From the NCBI GenBank assembly GCA_029817715.1, contig JARUPY010000396.1:372001-436000 (forward strand): DNA of 64,000 nt. The letters run 5' to 3'. The DNA comes from Melastoma dodecandrum. Taxonomy: Eukaryota; Streptophyta; Magnoliopsida; Myrtales; Melastomataceae. This document shows, in pieces, positions 43,750 through 53,735 of the stretch (its first letter is position 1; each line of letters starts with the position of its first letter). Both the position numbers and the translations under genes were made by a program. Below the pieces are notes generated by a model. It had not been told where the DNA came from, searched no databases, and saw only the letters and a program-made list of their open reading frames with translations.

Positions 43750-43862
43750 TTTAATTTATGCATTTTTTTATTTTTATTTATTTTATTTTATTTTATTTTG
43801 ATTATACTTATAGTTCACCATAATTTTCTTGCAGGTAATAAGAGGTGGGCAGATTGTCGATG

Positions 43863-44015
43863 CGGTCACACCACACTTTTGTGTGGCCACACGGGCGACG
43901 GCCTCCACCACAGAAGGTTCTGTGTGGCCACAACCTACTTTTGTGTGGCCACACAGCCGACAGCCTCCCCCACAGAAGGTTCTGTGCGGCCACACCACAC
44001 TTTTTTGTGGACGCA
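43863..44015 (+). repeat. 61-62-bp tandem repeat built on GTGTGGCCACAC
   Basis: About 2.4 units; boxes of the GTGTGGCCACAC type occur at 43881, 43922, 43943 and 43984, separated by CC(A/C)CAGAAGGTTCTGTG. The same 12-base palindrome occurs in both LTRs of this element. Confidence 0.8.
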
Positions 44016-44363
44016 CGACTTTAAAAAAAATTAATTAAAAAATAATAAAGCTCAAAATCGAATTTGTTCCTTCCTTCGTCTACTTTTAAACTTTTTACTT
44101 TTTTTTTGCTCTTACCCTCGGGAAAAAGAAAGAACTCCCATACGCCCACCTACGCCGGCTGTCCTCCACAACGCTCACCCATCTCCCATGGTGCACCACC
44201 CCGGCCAATTGCGGAAGTGCCCACCCGATTCCATCAACTAGGAGCGGTGGGTCTTCATCTCAGTCGACCCGCGGCTTGTATCCTCCAACTCACCTCTCTT
44301 TGGCTACCATCTAGATTCGGGTTTGCTTTTTGTTATTATGAGATTGTGTGACTAGGGTTGCTT
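44016..44363 (+). other. Noncoding spacer before the third ORF
   Basis: T-rich and C-rich sequence with no domain. Pyrimidine-rich sequence before the ATG at 44364 could be a 5' UTR of a subgenomic or spliced message, which is inference. Confidence 0.35.
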
Positions 44364-45427
44364 ATGGCACCTAAAAAGAAGTCCAAATCCATCGAGGAAC
44401 CCATCACTAGGGCTAGGGTGAGATGGAGTTTGTCGGAGCAAGCGGAGGAACGCTACCGTCAAGCCTTGATAAGTCAGATGATTTTCCCGAAACGATGCCT
44501 TGATGCTAATCATTCGGATATGTACGAATTTAGGAACTTAATTGCAAAACTTCATTGGGAGAAGTTGGTAGCGTCGCTGGGTACGATTGTAGTGCCGATT
44601 GTGCGTGAATTTTATGTCAATGCTGGTAATGCCAGAAACCCACCGAATGTTGTTTTTGTGAGAGGAAAATTGGTTTGCTTTACTGCTGCAGCAAAAGCCG
44701 AGCTCTATGTGCTTCCAAGGATCGAACGGGATGATTTTAGAGTAACCTTAGAGGAATATTTTAACCCGGCTGATGAACTAGAATGTCTCACAGCCAACGG
44801 CTTTACTTGGAGAATGTCTAAAGAGAATAAGCCTTTGGCCCTTAGAAATAGTGATTTGTATTCGGAGGCTCGCATGTGGTTACAATTCATATCTAGTAGG
44901 CTTATTCCTAGAACGAACACGACACATGTCACCAAAGAAGGGGTTGTGCTAATATTTTGCATCATGGAAGGTACACATATTGACGTAGGAGCACTGATTT
45001 ATCGAATGATAACAAAAGCCTTGCAGGATCCCAAGCTCGGGATGTGGTTCCCCACTACAATGTTTTAATTATGCAGACGAGCGGGTGTGAGTTGGGATAC
45101 CAAGGAAGAGTTGCGCCATCCTCAAAGGCCGCTTAATGGCGACACCATGAACATGATGTCGCGAGATTTTGATCATAGACATGACGATGATGAAGGTAAT
45201 ATGTCTCGACTTGCACAACAACATATCACTAACCCTTCTGGTTTTGCAGCGCCTCCGAATTCACCGAACAATGGCATCAAATGGAAAAATTCATGCGTTG
45301 CCAAGTCGAGTGCAATCGACGGTTTGCGGCGGCTTTACATGTGGACATCGCCGATCTTGACGACCCTTTTGCACATACCCCATCCAACAATGAGGACGAC
45401 ATGAATGAGGAATCAGAAGATGGATAA
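44364..45427 (+). pseudogene. Third ORF: putative plant transposon protein domain (env-position ORF of Athila)
   Basis: ATG at 44364 opens MAPKKKSKSIEEPITRARVR and is open for 234 codons to a TAA at 45066. The reading VREFYVNAGN, VFVRGKLVCFTAAAKAELY, LRNSDLYSEARMWLQFISSR and VTKEGVVLIFCIMEGTHIDV is the domain named 'putative plant transposon protein' in protein-family collections, of unknown function, found in ORFs near Athila and related elements. After the stop the same reading resumes (LCRRAGVSWDTKEELRHPQR), shifts frame near 45255 and ends EQWHQMEKFMRCQVECNRRF to a stop at 45425. No signal peptide or membrane segment is visible, so it is not a typical envelope protein. One stop and one frameshift break it. 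Confidence 0.7.
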
Positions 45428-46457
45428 GGAGGGTGTCGTTTCCCTTTTTCATTTTATTTCTTTTATTTTTCTGATTTCTTTTTTCATCGGGACAATTCTT
45501 CATTAAGGTTTGGTGGGATTTGCATATGCATTTGCATTGTTTTTATGTTAGATTAGTTGATTGCATGAGATTAGATTTGCATTTTCAATCTAGGGAGCCA
45601 GAGTTGGTATAATTGTGTTCAATGATGTGATTAATCGGTTACGCTTCTATTTGTGGGAGGATGAGAGTCTGACTTGTGTGAGGTGATATTGTGTTCCTAT
45701 CCAAAGCTAGGGGAGAAATTGTTTTTATGGCTGAAACAAGCCAGATCTTATGATTAGAGCACATGAAAGTTAGGGAGGAATAGAGCCACCTAGAGAATCT
45801 TGTGAAGTGAACATATATGTGGAATAAAAAAAAGCAAGCCTCTTGCCAATGCTCTGAGTATTAATGTTCAGGCAAAAAAAAGAAGAAAAAAAATGAAAAA
45901 TCAATAAAATGCCTGAATAAGTACTTGTGGTGTGAGTCGTGATAGTGGCGGCTTGTGTTATTTGATCTGAGGGGTGCTTTATCACCTAATGCCTTGGATC
46001 AACTGGTTCGGGAGTCATTGTTCGAAAGCTCGTTATATGAGTCTCCATTATTACCGATAAAACATTTAGACTCGAGCAAGAGAAAAAAATAAAAGAAAAA
46101 AGTTGAGAAATTTATGATACGTGTGATATCTGGCGCAAGCAGATCGACGTGTTAGGGTGGTTTTGCAAATCATCTTTTTTGAATGTGTTATTTGAGTGAT
46201 GGACTTGTTTTAAGCGGAAAATATGGTTGCTGAAAATGTTTTTATGAAACGATGGTGGATAATAGGAAAATGAAGTTGTCGAAACACGGTTTGGTAGGGG
46301 CAGGAATCTCACTATGCTGGTTGAGTAGCTGATATCTAAGAACAAAGTGCTTGGTTGACAACTCCGACGACCATGCTTAAGTTTTCATTAAAGTGTTTTA
46401 GGTGCATTGTTTTCTCTCTGTTTTGCTCGGGACTAATAAAAAAATAAGGTTTTGGGG
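45428..46457 (+). other. 3' noncoding region of the + strand Athila element
   Basis: The AT-rich sequence includes AATAAAAAAAAGCAAGCCTC and several A-runs. A purine-rich stretch (AATAAGGTTTTGGGGTG) immediately before the 3' LTR may be the remnant polypurine tract. No gene is visible. Confidence 0.5.
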
Positions 46458-48009
46458 TGTGTAAACTCTAAGAAATTAGAGTTGTATGTCTTATTTACGA
46501 GCCTAATTACTATTAGACATCCCATATTTGTAAGCACTTTTGATAAATTTGCAAGTTATTTTCGTTTAGTCATGTTGCATGGATTCTTTCGGATTTCGTG
46601 GTTTTCAATGCTGATGAAGGGGTCGACACGAAGCGGAAATCTTGTTTAATAAGAAATCTTGATAGAGGAAAGCATGGCCTTTTAGTGACAATGGTCACCA
46701 GGCGACACAAATAGATGGAGCGAGATTCAACTCAGCGAACGAAGAAACCTCTACCGGTAAAGGTTAAGGGGCGATACGGTTGAGCTGTGGTTGTGATGGA
46801 AAGATATGGGAGATCTCGTGAGCATGGAAGGAAATAGTTGCCTAGAGTATTAAAAAGGAAAAGAGATATTCTACAAGAGGGAAGGTGGTGGTCAGGAAGA
46901 GTCGTGTGGCCACACGAGGATTTGGTGTGGTCACACCAGCGCGGCAGAATTGGACAGAAAGGTTCGTGTGGCCACACGAGGATCTAGTGTAGCCACACGG
47001 GGCGAGATGATCTTTTTATTTATTTCCTAAAATCACGGGTTCTTTAGATAAATTTACCTCAGCTACAAAAGGTTTAAATCGTGAGTATTAGGGGAACAAA
47101 GGCTGGGGAGGCGACGGCTGAAGAAGAGATATTGGAAAAGATGATAGAGATTTTCTTTTCATTTCTTTTCTGGTTTTGCTTGTTGGCTATTATGCAGAAC
47201 TAAATCTTTTATCTAGGACGGTGATGAACCGACTCGTGTAGTGATTGTCTAAACACTTTTCGAAATCAATTTGTAAAGTTTCATGTTTGTTTATGTTCTT
47301 TTGTGCTTAATGCTTGCATATTGGGTTGATCGCCGATTTGATTGATTTCTTATCCTTTAGTGGACTCGATAGAGGGACTTTGGCTGTGTTTGGAAGTGAT
47401 GGAAAGGAAAAGAAAAGAAAAGAAATGGAGGGAAAAATTTAAATGTTAAGAGTGTCGGATTTTTAGAGATGTGAGTTTTCTATCATTTTCCTTCCCTTTC
47501 CATCCATCCAGCATTAGGATTAGAAGAGAGAGAATATAACCTAGGTTAAGCCTGAGAGATCAAGTTAACTTAGAGAAGTATAGACATATACGCAAGTAAG
47601 TAATCACAACAACAATTGGCAGTTAAAGGGTTATAGTTGTTCGTACATCATTACAGAGATATATGTTTACAGATAATTTATGATTCACCGTTACAAACTC
47701 GAGAGATGTCTAACGAACTATAAGAATTGTGGTTATTAAACGTGAAACCGAGGGAATTGAGAAAGAGAGTACAGATAGTTCACGAACGATAGGAGATTCA
47801 TAGTCCTCAGTTCTTCATCCTTTGATTTATTATATACTTGCTTTTGTTTAGTTTATATTTTTATTCTTACATTAAATCTTTTACCAATTAAAATTCTATT
47901 TGCTAGATTGAAACTTGTTAAGTTAATAATCAATAAAATATTCTAAACAATTTTCGTGGGAACGACTTTTACTCATTACTTTATTATTTATGCGACTCGT
48001 ATACTTACG
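46458..48009 (+). repeat. 3' LTR of the + strand Athila element
   Basis: This aligns with 38128-39546 from TGTGTAAACTCTAAG to ATACTTACG. It differs by many substitutions, by a 133-bp insertion at 47381-47513 and by several small indels. It carries CGTGTGGCCACACG at 46903 and 46965. Confidence 0.85.
47381..47513. mobile_element. 133-bp MITE-like insertion in the 3' LTR
   Basis: The 5' LTR is continuous (GGGACTTAGGATTAGAAG) where the 3' LTR is interrupted between GGGACTT and TTAGGATTAG. The insert starts TGGCTGTGTTTGG and ends CCATCCATCCAGCA, with imperfect terminal inverted repeats around ATGGAAAGGAAAAG. A TGTTTGG start and a TTA-like target suggest a PIF/Harbinger (Tourist) MITE; the target duplication is too short to be sure. 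Confidence 0.7.
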
Positions 48010-48299
48010 TGTGCGTGTCTCTTCGAATAGGCCGACCCAATTCCTTTCGTTGCGGTACAATCATACCGAGTGTCGTATTTACATGTTAAAGGAGGCAATG
48101 AATATCAATGAACCCCTTCTCCCGACACATCCCTTTTTTAAGTCCTCCTTCCATTTACACGCAAGTTCTTCCATCTACAATCCTTGGAAAATGGATAATT
48201 AAATTATATATCATCCTTTCTTCTAGTGATATAACCCTCCAATCAGTGACCGCTCAAATATCCTATTTCTTAGCAGTTTCAACCATTCGATAGTGATCG

Positions 48300-49543
48300 T
48301 CATCTGAATAGAAGAAGCGTCGGTTGTCTCTCTCCTTCGACTTCTGTTTCCGCCTCCATTATTATCTCCACTTCCGTTCGGTGCTCGTCCACACCGCCGG
48401 TCCCTTCTCGTGGAGGGATCGCCATGGTTAGGTCAAGGTTCAATTCTCCCCATCTATGGGAAGAGGAGATGTCATCATTCCCCGAAGTCTCGTCCTCCTC
48501 GACACTGCTCTTATCGTCGGCTGGCCCCGCCGTGGGTGCCGCTGAGATTATGTGGCTCCTATTATCTCCACCAGCTAATTTTATGTCGTCACACGCTTCT
48601 ACCTTTGCTGATCCAGGACTCGCTCGATTGAGAAGGGGGATGAAACTTCCCAGCTTGTGATTGCTGGGGTCTATTCCCATGCTTACGAGCTTCTTTCTTA
48701 TGTGGGAATTCCAATAATTCTTGACCTCATTGTCTGTTCTCCCGGGCAACCTTCCAGCAATCAACGACCACCTAAAAGTCCAAGAAAAGAAACCAATACA
48801 AGATCATGATATGCTCACTTATCGTTTTCCAAAACATGCAATTAAATTAACGTTTCTGAGCTCATATACCATTTATCTAAATTGAAAGATGCAACGACTA
48901 AACATCAATATCTCATTTAAATTCCTAAACACGGGATCATACTTTTATGTTGTGATTAAAATTTTGTATTAGCTCACCGATTGCCAAGGAGGGCATGGAG
49001 CTTGATAATGAGGTCTTCCTCATCCTGAGCGAAATTTCCGCGTTTGATATCTGGCCGGAGATAATTAATCCATCGTAGCCTGCAGCTCTTGCCGCAACGT
49101 TGAAGGCCTACACATCCCCGCCAGAACCCCAAAATGAGATAAAAGAGAAGCGTCCCGCGAGGACTTGTTTCCATCGTACTAAAGCTCCTTCTTAACTTTC
49201 ATTTTTGGGTAACCAAAAAGTGCCGGGCTTTTTCTCTCTCTCCCTCTCTTTTTCTCAATTTCCAGACATGTCTTGGAAGCATAGGGAAATCCAGATCAGT
49301 CATAGATTGTCAAACTATATCAGGCTACGCCCTCCAGAACGAAACGTTTTCTCCGAGCACGATGGCTCCACGCGACAAGGTAAAAGGAGGGGGTTTGTTG
49401 TTGAAGGAATTACCGGCAGCCTTGGGGAGGGATCGCCAGCTGCCCTCGCCATGGGAACGGATGTAGTCAATGAGCTTCTGATCCTCCTGCTTGGACCAGG
49501 CCCCCTTGTTGGTCTCCTCCTTGTCGCAACAAGGCTTCCTCAT
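48300..49543 (-). CDS. R2R3-MYB transcription factor with EAR motif (subgroup-4-like), 3 exons
   Basis: Minus-strand exons 49543-49414, 49107-48978 and 48771-48300 (130, 130 and 472 bases, GT-AG introns) give 243 residues. Intron positions inside R2 (after KAA) and R3 (at LLGNR) are the two classic R2R3-MYB sites. R2 starts [21 protein letters not shown]3 spans [20 protein letters not shown] to [15 protein letters not shown]. The bHLH-interaction signature DLx2Kx3Lx6Lx3R fits exactly at about residues 75-94. After the DNA-binding domain come GIDP (119-122, the C1-type motif) and LNLDL (197-201), an EAR repression motif. This matches subgroup-4 MYBs, which repress phenylpropanoid and flavonoid genes. 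It acts in the nucleus. The start [14 protein letters not shown] fits the family. No lesion is seen. The family call is firm; the target pathway is inferred. Confidence 0.93.
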
Positions 49544-50240
49544 ATCACGAATAAGCAGATGTTTCCGTGTTTGGCTCCAGCAGAGAACAAAGAAGGGAGG
49601 GAAGGAACAAGAATACAATAGAAGATAAGAAGAAATGCGGGGTGGGGAGGAAGGGGATTGGTATGGGAAGATATAGAAGTTGGTGCCCGAAAGGAAAGGA
49701 AAGGAAAGGAAAGGAAAGGGGAGGAGTGAGGGAGAAAACTCGTGAGTTCAAAAGAGACCGGTGAACAGCAAAAATTGGTACAAGGGAATATGGATGGGGG
49801 AAGGTGGTAGTTGTTGCTCCTAAGAGGTGGAGTTTGACCATTTGGACTGGTGGTTTTCTTTCTTTCCTTCTTGCAGTTTAGTTGGTGGGGGGGAATTCAC
49901 AAGACTTACAAATCCGCCTCATCCCCAGACTTCTACTACACTTTAATGTTATTTCTCTCCTTTGTCGTCTTTCTGTATCCATGCAGTCCTTTTGTTTCTT
50001 CCTTATTTTGCTCAGTTTTCGTTTTTAACAAATCGAAATGGTTGGAACATAATATACACCGGGGGGCGTCGTACTCACTGCTAATTGCCAACGAGAAGTC
50101 CGTTTCCCCACCACCACCACCACCACAAAAGCTAACTTTCCTTTATTTTGAGGATAAGACCGGCACCAACCCCCTGTCCCTGCCCCGTTTCCCCTCGTCT
50201 TCTTTTAGTTAAACACAACGTTACAAAGATTGAATATTCA
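49544..50240 (-). promoter_or_regulatory. Upstream region of the MYB gene with simple repeats
   Basis: This is the 5' flank in the gene's orientation. It contains six AAAGG units at 49690-49719, a CCA triplet run at 50107-50126, and a pyrimidine-rich minus strand (CT-rich), common in plant promoters and 5' UTRs. No TATA box was fixed with confidence. Confidence 0.4.
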
Positions 50241-52657
50241 ATATATCTTACGTAATAACTGCAATCACGATTTAACTTAAAAAAAATATGTGATATTGTA
50301 TTTGGCAAACTTTTGTTGTTTCTCTAGAAATTTCTTTTAAAACAAGTTGGAGAGTGTGTTTTTATTAGTTAATTCGTCATCTCGTTTGCTGCAAAGATTT
50401 TAATTTTAAGTTATGGCTTTGACGTCGTGTAAAACCTTTCTTTCCCAAAATAACGAGAAGGGTTGTGTTCGCTGCGGGAGCACTGACTGCAGAAATAAAT
50501 TAACTAGGGGGCGGTAATAAAAGAGAGAGAGAGAGAGAGAGGTGGGTTGCCTGATATTTTCATACTTGCTATCTTTTAGTATGTAGAGTTCCACCTGGTC
50601 GCAAGCAATCTCAACCTTACGCAATTCCAGGTATTTATTTTATTAAATGTGATGGGAATGCGACGCAAGGGGGTTTTTATTAGCACTTGGTTCAGGCAAA
50701 TAAATATCAGACCGCTAACGAGGTTAAACATTTTGACTGCTCTATTAATTTACTCCCTATCGAGATGAGCGTTTTTCCATAGCCATGACAACCAGCCGTT
50801 AGTCTTCTTTTTCATAATCTTAACCCCCTCTCACAAATAATTGTTCTCTTTTAACCCCTCTCTTATAGAGGTGTGTGTACTCTGTATACAGACCGTATAG
50901 TATGATGAACATGTGTAATCTTTCAACAAATGACACATTCTAAGGGAAACGGCTGCCTCTTTTGCAATTATGAGTTAAATATATACCATGATAACGACTA
51001 ATAATCAAACGCATCCTAAGTCCAAAGGCTGATTTACATGCCGCACGAGAAAGACAAATGGCTCATGTCGCATTCATATTTAGATAAATGTATTGAGATT
51101 GTGGCACAGCAAGTGTAAAAGCGAAAGTTTTGCGAAGGACATACAGTCAGGCATACCAGACAAGATTTCAAAGAACGTCGGCCGTCTAAAATAGAAGAGA
51201 CTTGGACCACCACCTGTCCTCTTTTTAACCGATAAATTTTTGTAAAGCATTAATAAGAAAAGCAAAAGAAGGAGAAGGAGAAGAAGATATGATCTTACAG
51301 AATTTTTCAAATGGCTATGGTCATTGTATTAAAATTGTTCACGCCCGACGCATGAAGAACAAAACGGGGGAGACACACACATAAAACAGCCCTTTTCATT
51401 TCAAAGAAAAGTGGGAGGTCGATGTATCTCGAGAAAGGAGTGTCCTTCCCAAGAGTCATTCAATTCCCATGTCGGGACAGAATTCCAAAAAGCCGATCGA
51501 GGGATGCACTTTTCCCTTTTCCTTTTAAACTTCTGAGACACACTACCAGCCAGTGGCGGAGCCGGGAACAAACTTCAAGGGAGGGGTTAGTTGATTTTAT
51601 AAATTAACAAAAAAATAATAATAAGGGTAGCATTCATTACATATATCGTATTTAGTTTTATTTACGAAATGAACGGATTATCTTTGTGAATTTTAAATTC
51701 ATGGGACCCCCCACTCCCCTACGAACATATCTCGCAAACCCTTGGAATTTCTGCTGCCGCATGTGGGTTTCCCCTTACGTGGCTTGCTTATTAAGGCCTT
51801 TTGGGTCGGAAATTATATTTATGCTGTAATTACGGTTGTGGAATGTAAATCTAAAATAAATAATATCCATTTTATGCGGATACGAAGAAACATATTTTTA
51901 AAGCGTCTGAAATCACCATAGGGGTTAGTACAAGCAGTAATAAACTTTGATGCGTTTAAGAAGGTATTGATTTTAAAATTTATCTTACGTAGCCATTTTT
52001 TGTTAGAAGATAACTCGATAAAAAGTAAAAAGTGTGTTCACCTTTTATTTATTTAGTACAGAGTGCTTTGTTTTGATTCTCTCATGATGAATAATGGGGT
52101 CTATGATTTTTATTTTCAACGTTTCTTGAGAATCTTGAATATTGCTTAAAAATGATTTGAAATTTTCAAAAGCATGTTTAATGATCTTTTTTCCTTCCCA
52201 TGAAAAAACATTTAAATTTTAAAATATTTTCACGAACCTGTGAAACCTTTAAATTCCGGATTTGTGTGTGCACACTACGACTAAAAGATTGAATCGACAA
52301 AGAAATGTATTGATAGTAAGTATTTTGATGAGTGTAACTAATTACCCACATTGTATCCCTATGTCAGAAATGTCGCCACGGGGGGTTTGGTAAGTGGTGG
52401 GTGGTGAAGTTGAATTTCGGCGTCCTCATCTTTATCCGACCCATCATAAAAAAAGTCCAAATTCTCAAATAGGGTAGTGGAAACACGACAAAATGTGATT
52501 TGACGGTAATGTTTGTTTCACCGTTAGGGGTATTCGGGAGACTAGTAGGTCTGAAATGACGGCACACTAGGGCATTCGTTGTAGGAACGTCACCTGTTAA
52601 GGGATTAAAGCTAACAGTCATCCCCCCACACGCAACCACTCCCACAACGACGATGCA
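50241..52657. other. AT-rich gene-flanking DNA with a (GA)10 microsatellite
   Basis: No protein domain is seen. An (AG)10 run lies at 50523-50542. 51551-51720 begins CAGTGGCGGAGCCGGGAAC and ends in a C-rich stretch CATGGGACCCCCCACTCCCC, a pattern met in short plant repeats, but I found no second copy here. This is probably the least transposon-rich part of the window. Confidence 0.4.
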
Positions 52658-52725
52658 GTCGCAACCGGATAGATCAAAAGGAACGACGATGAAGAGCGAT
52701 TCCTTCTGATCTATCCGGTTGCGAC
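52658..52725. repeat. Near-perfect hairpin: 26-bp stem, 16-base loop
   Basis: The left arm 52658-52683 begins GTCGCAACCGGATAGATC; the right arm 52700-52725 is its reverse complement at 25 of 26 positions. The loop is CGACGATGAAGAGCGA. Transcribed on either strand it would fold into a tight stem. Confidence 0.9.
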
Positions 52726-53060
52726 GAAAACAGCCAAAAGCCCAACCTTGACAAATGCATGCATAGCGGTTAGCGTGCTCGACGGGTCAAAACACCAAAA
52801 CAAAGCAGTTGGACTTCCATGATTTGAGAAGCGAGAAATAACAAATAAAACACGGGGAAAGGAAAGAGCGACAAATTATGTCATTAAAATAGCTTTTACA
52901 TATACGTAGAAATGGAAATGTCTAATCACAGGTTGTTTCCTACCAAAAATGGGCGTATGGTTTGGACAACGTCTTCCACAGGGAACGCCGCATTGTTGAA
53001 CTTGTTAGCAGGACAAAATTGTAAATATGAAAACTCAGTGTACCTCCAACCTATCTCGTG
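52726..53060. other. Noncoding DNA, no gene seen
   Basis: Short open frames only. The right end merges into leader-like sequence of the minus-strand Tat-type repeat. Confidence 0.35.
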
Positions 53061-53735
53061 CGTTGCGCTGCCACGAAGATTCGGGCTCACTCATTCGATA
53101 CTCTTTCGCTCGACGCCATGGTTCGAACGTCAAAGAGTTACGAAGGAGACCGGGCCCATCTTCCCTTGATTCCTAATCGAATAAGCTTGGGCCTTCGCCA
53201 ATAGTCTCCATTGTTCCTTAGGAAGCGACAAGCGAAAGGCGATGCATGATCCATAAAAGAAATTTCGGGAAGATCTGAAGCGGCTCGTGTCACCTTCCCT
53301 CATCCATGATCGCTCCATAAAATGGTTGTCGTTGCTTAACCTAAGTAAGCTATTACGGAGTCGCCACCGACTAATATTTACAAAACTGTTTAAGTCGAAC
53401 ACATAGTTGGTTTGAGAATTCCTATTTACAAGCTGCTACATTCTAACATGCGAAGAAGTGACATTTACTCCAAAAAGTGTTTGTCTTTGGTTAACGAGCT
53501 TTAGACCTGATCCGGTCATCACTCCGAATACATGTCAACGTTTTACGAGCATTGGACCTTATCCAGGCTTTAGGCCCAAACTCATGTTTATTGATTAACA
53601 TAACACGTGTCGTAATGACCTATGAATCTAACAACATGCATCATATCTCCCACAATCAATTATTTAAATTAAAGGTAGTAAGGAGGGGTAGTAACCACAT
53701 ACTAATGCACGTGGGTCCGTGGCTCGTTACAAGTG
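53061..53735 (-). repeat. Tat-type LTR end and leader, minus orientation
   Basis: The reverse complement matches 34412-35015 in order: GTAACGAGCC, ATTACGACACGTG, AATAAACATGAGT, AGTCGGTGGCGACTC, TAGCTTACTTAGGTTA and GAGCCGCTTCAG. The primer-site-like TGGCGACTC lies at 53358-53366 (minus strand). Confidence 0.65.

Larger units (their letters stand above)
38128..48009 (+). mobile_element. Athila-type element with both LTRs and a third ORF but no integrase (+ strand)
   Basis: Order: 5' LTR, primer site, gag, protease, RT, RNase H, short noncoding region with palindromic repeats, an ORF of the putative plant transposon protein family, 3' noncoding region, 3' LTR. No zinc finger, DDE core or other integrase sequence lies between RNase H (stop at 43749) and the third ORF (44364). 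The LTRs have diverged by many substitutions and indels, so the insertion is old. Confidence 0.88.

Noticed and set aside
43783..44038. Short open frames on both strands with repeated CGHT/VWPH-like peptides
   Set aside because: Generated by the GTGTGGCCACAC tandem repeat, open on both strands through its palindromic nature.
44364..45068. Viral envelope protein
   Set aside because: No signal peptide, membrane segment or cysteine pattern. The sequence instead fits the plant transposon-protein domain.
38627..47005. CRISPR-like array of GTGTGGCCACAC repeats
   Set aside because: Spacing is irregular, the repeats are short palindromes within retrotransposon LTRs and spacer, and the genome is a plant.
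48410..48660. + strand open frames of 73-78 codons
   Set aside because: Shadows of MYB exon 3 on the opposite strand.
49205..49621. 138-codon + strand open frame
   Set aside because: It lies antisense to exon 1 and intron 1 of the MYB gene, and the minus strand has the clear R2 repeat.
53130..53402. 90-codon minus-strand open frame
   Set aside because: It coincides with the conserved Tat LTR end and leader, which is noncoding in both copies.
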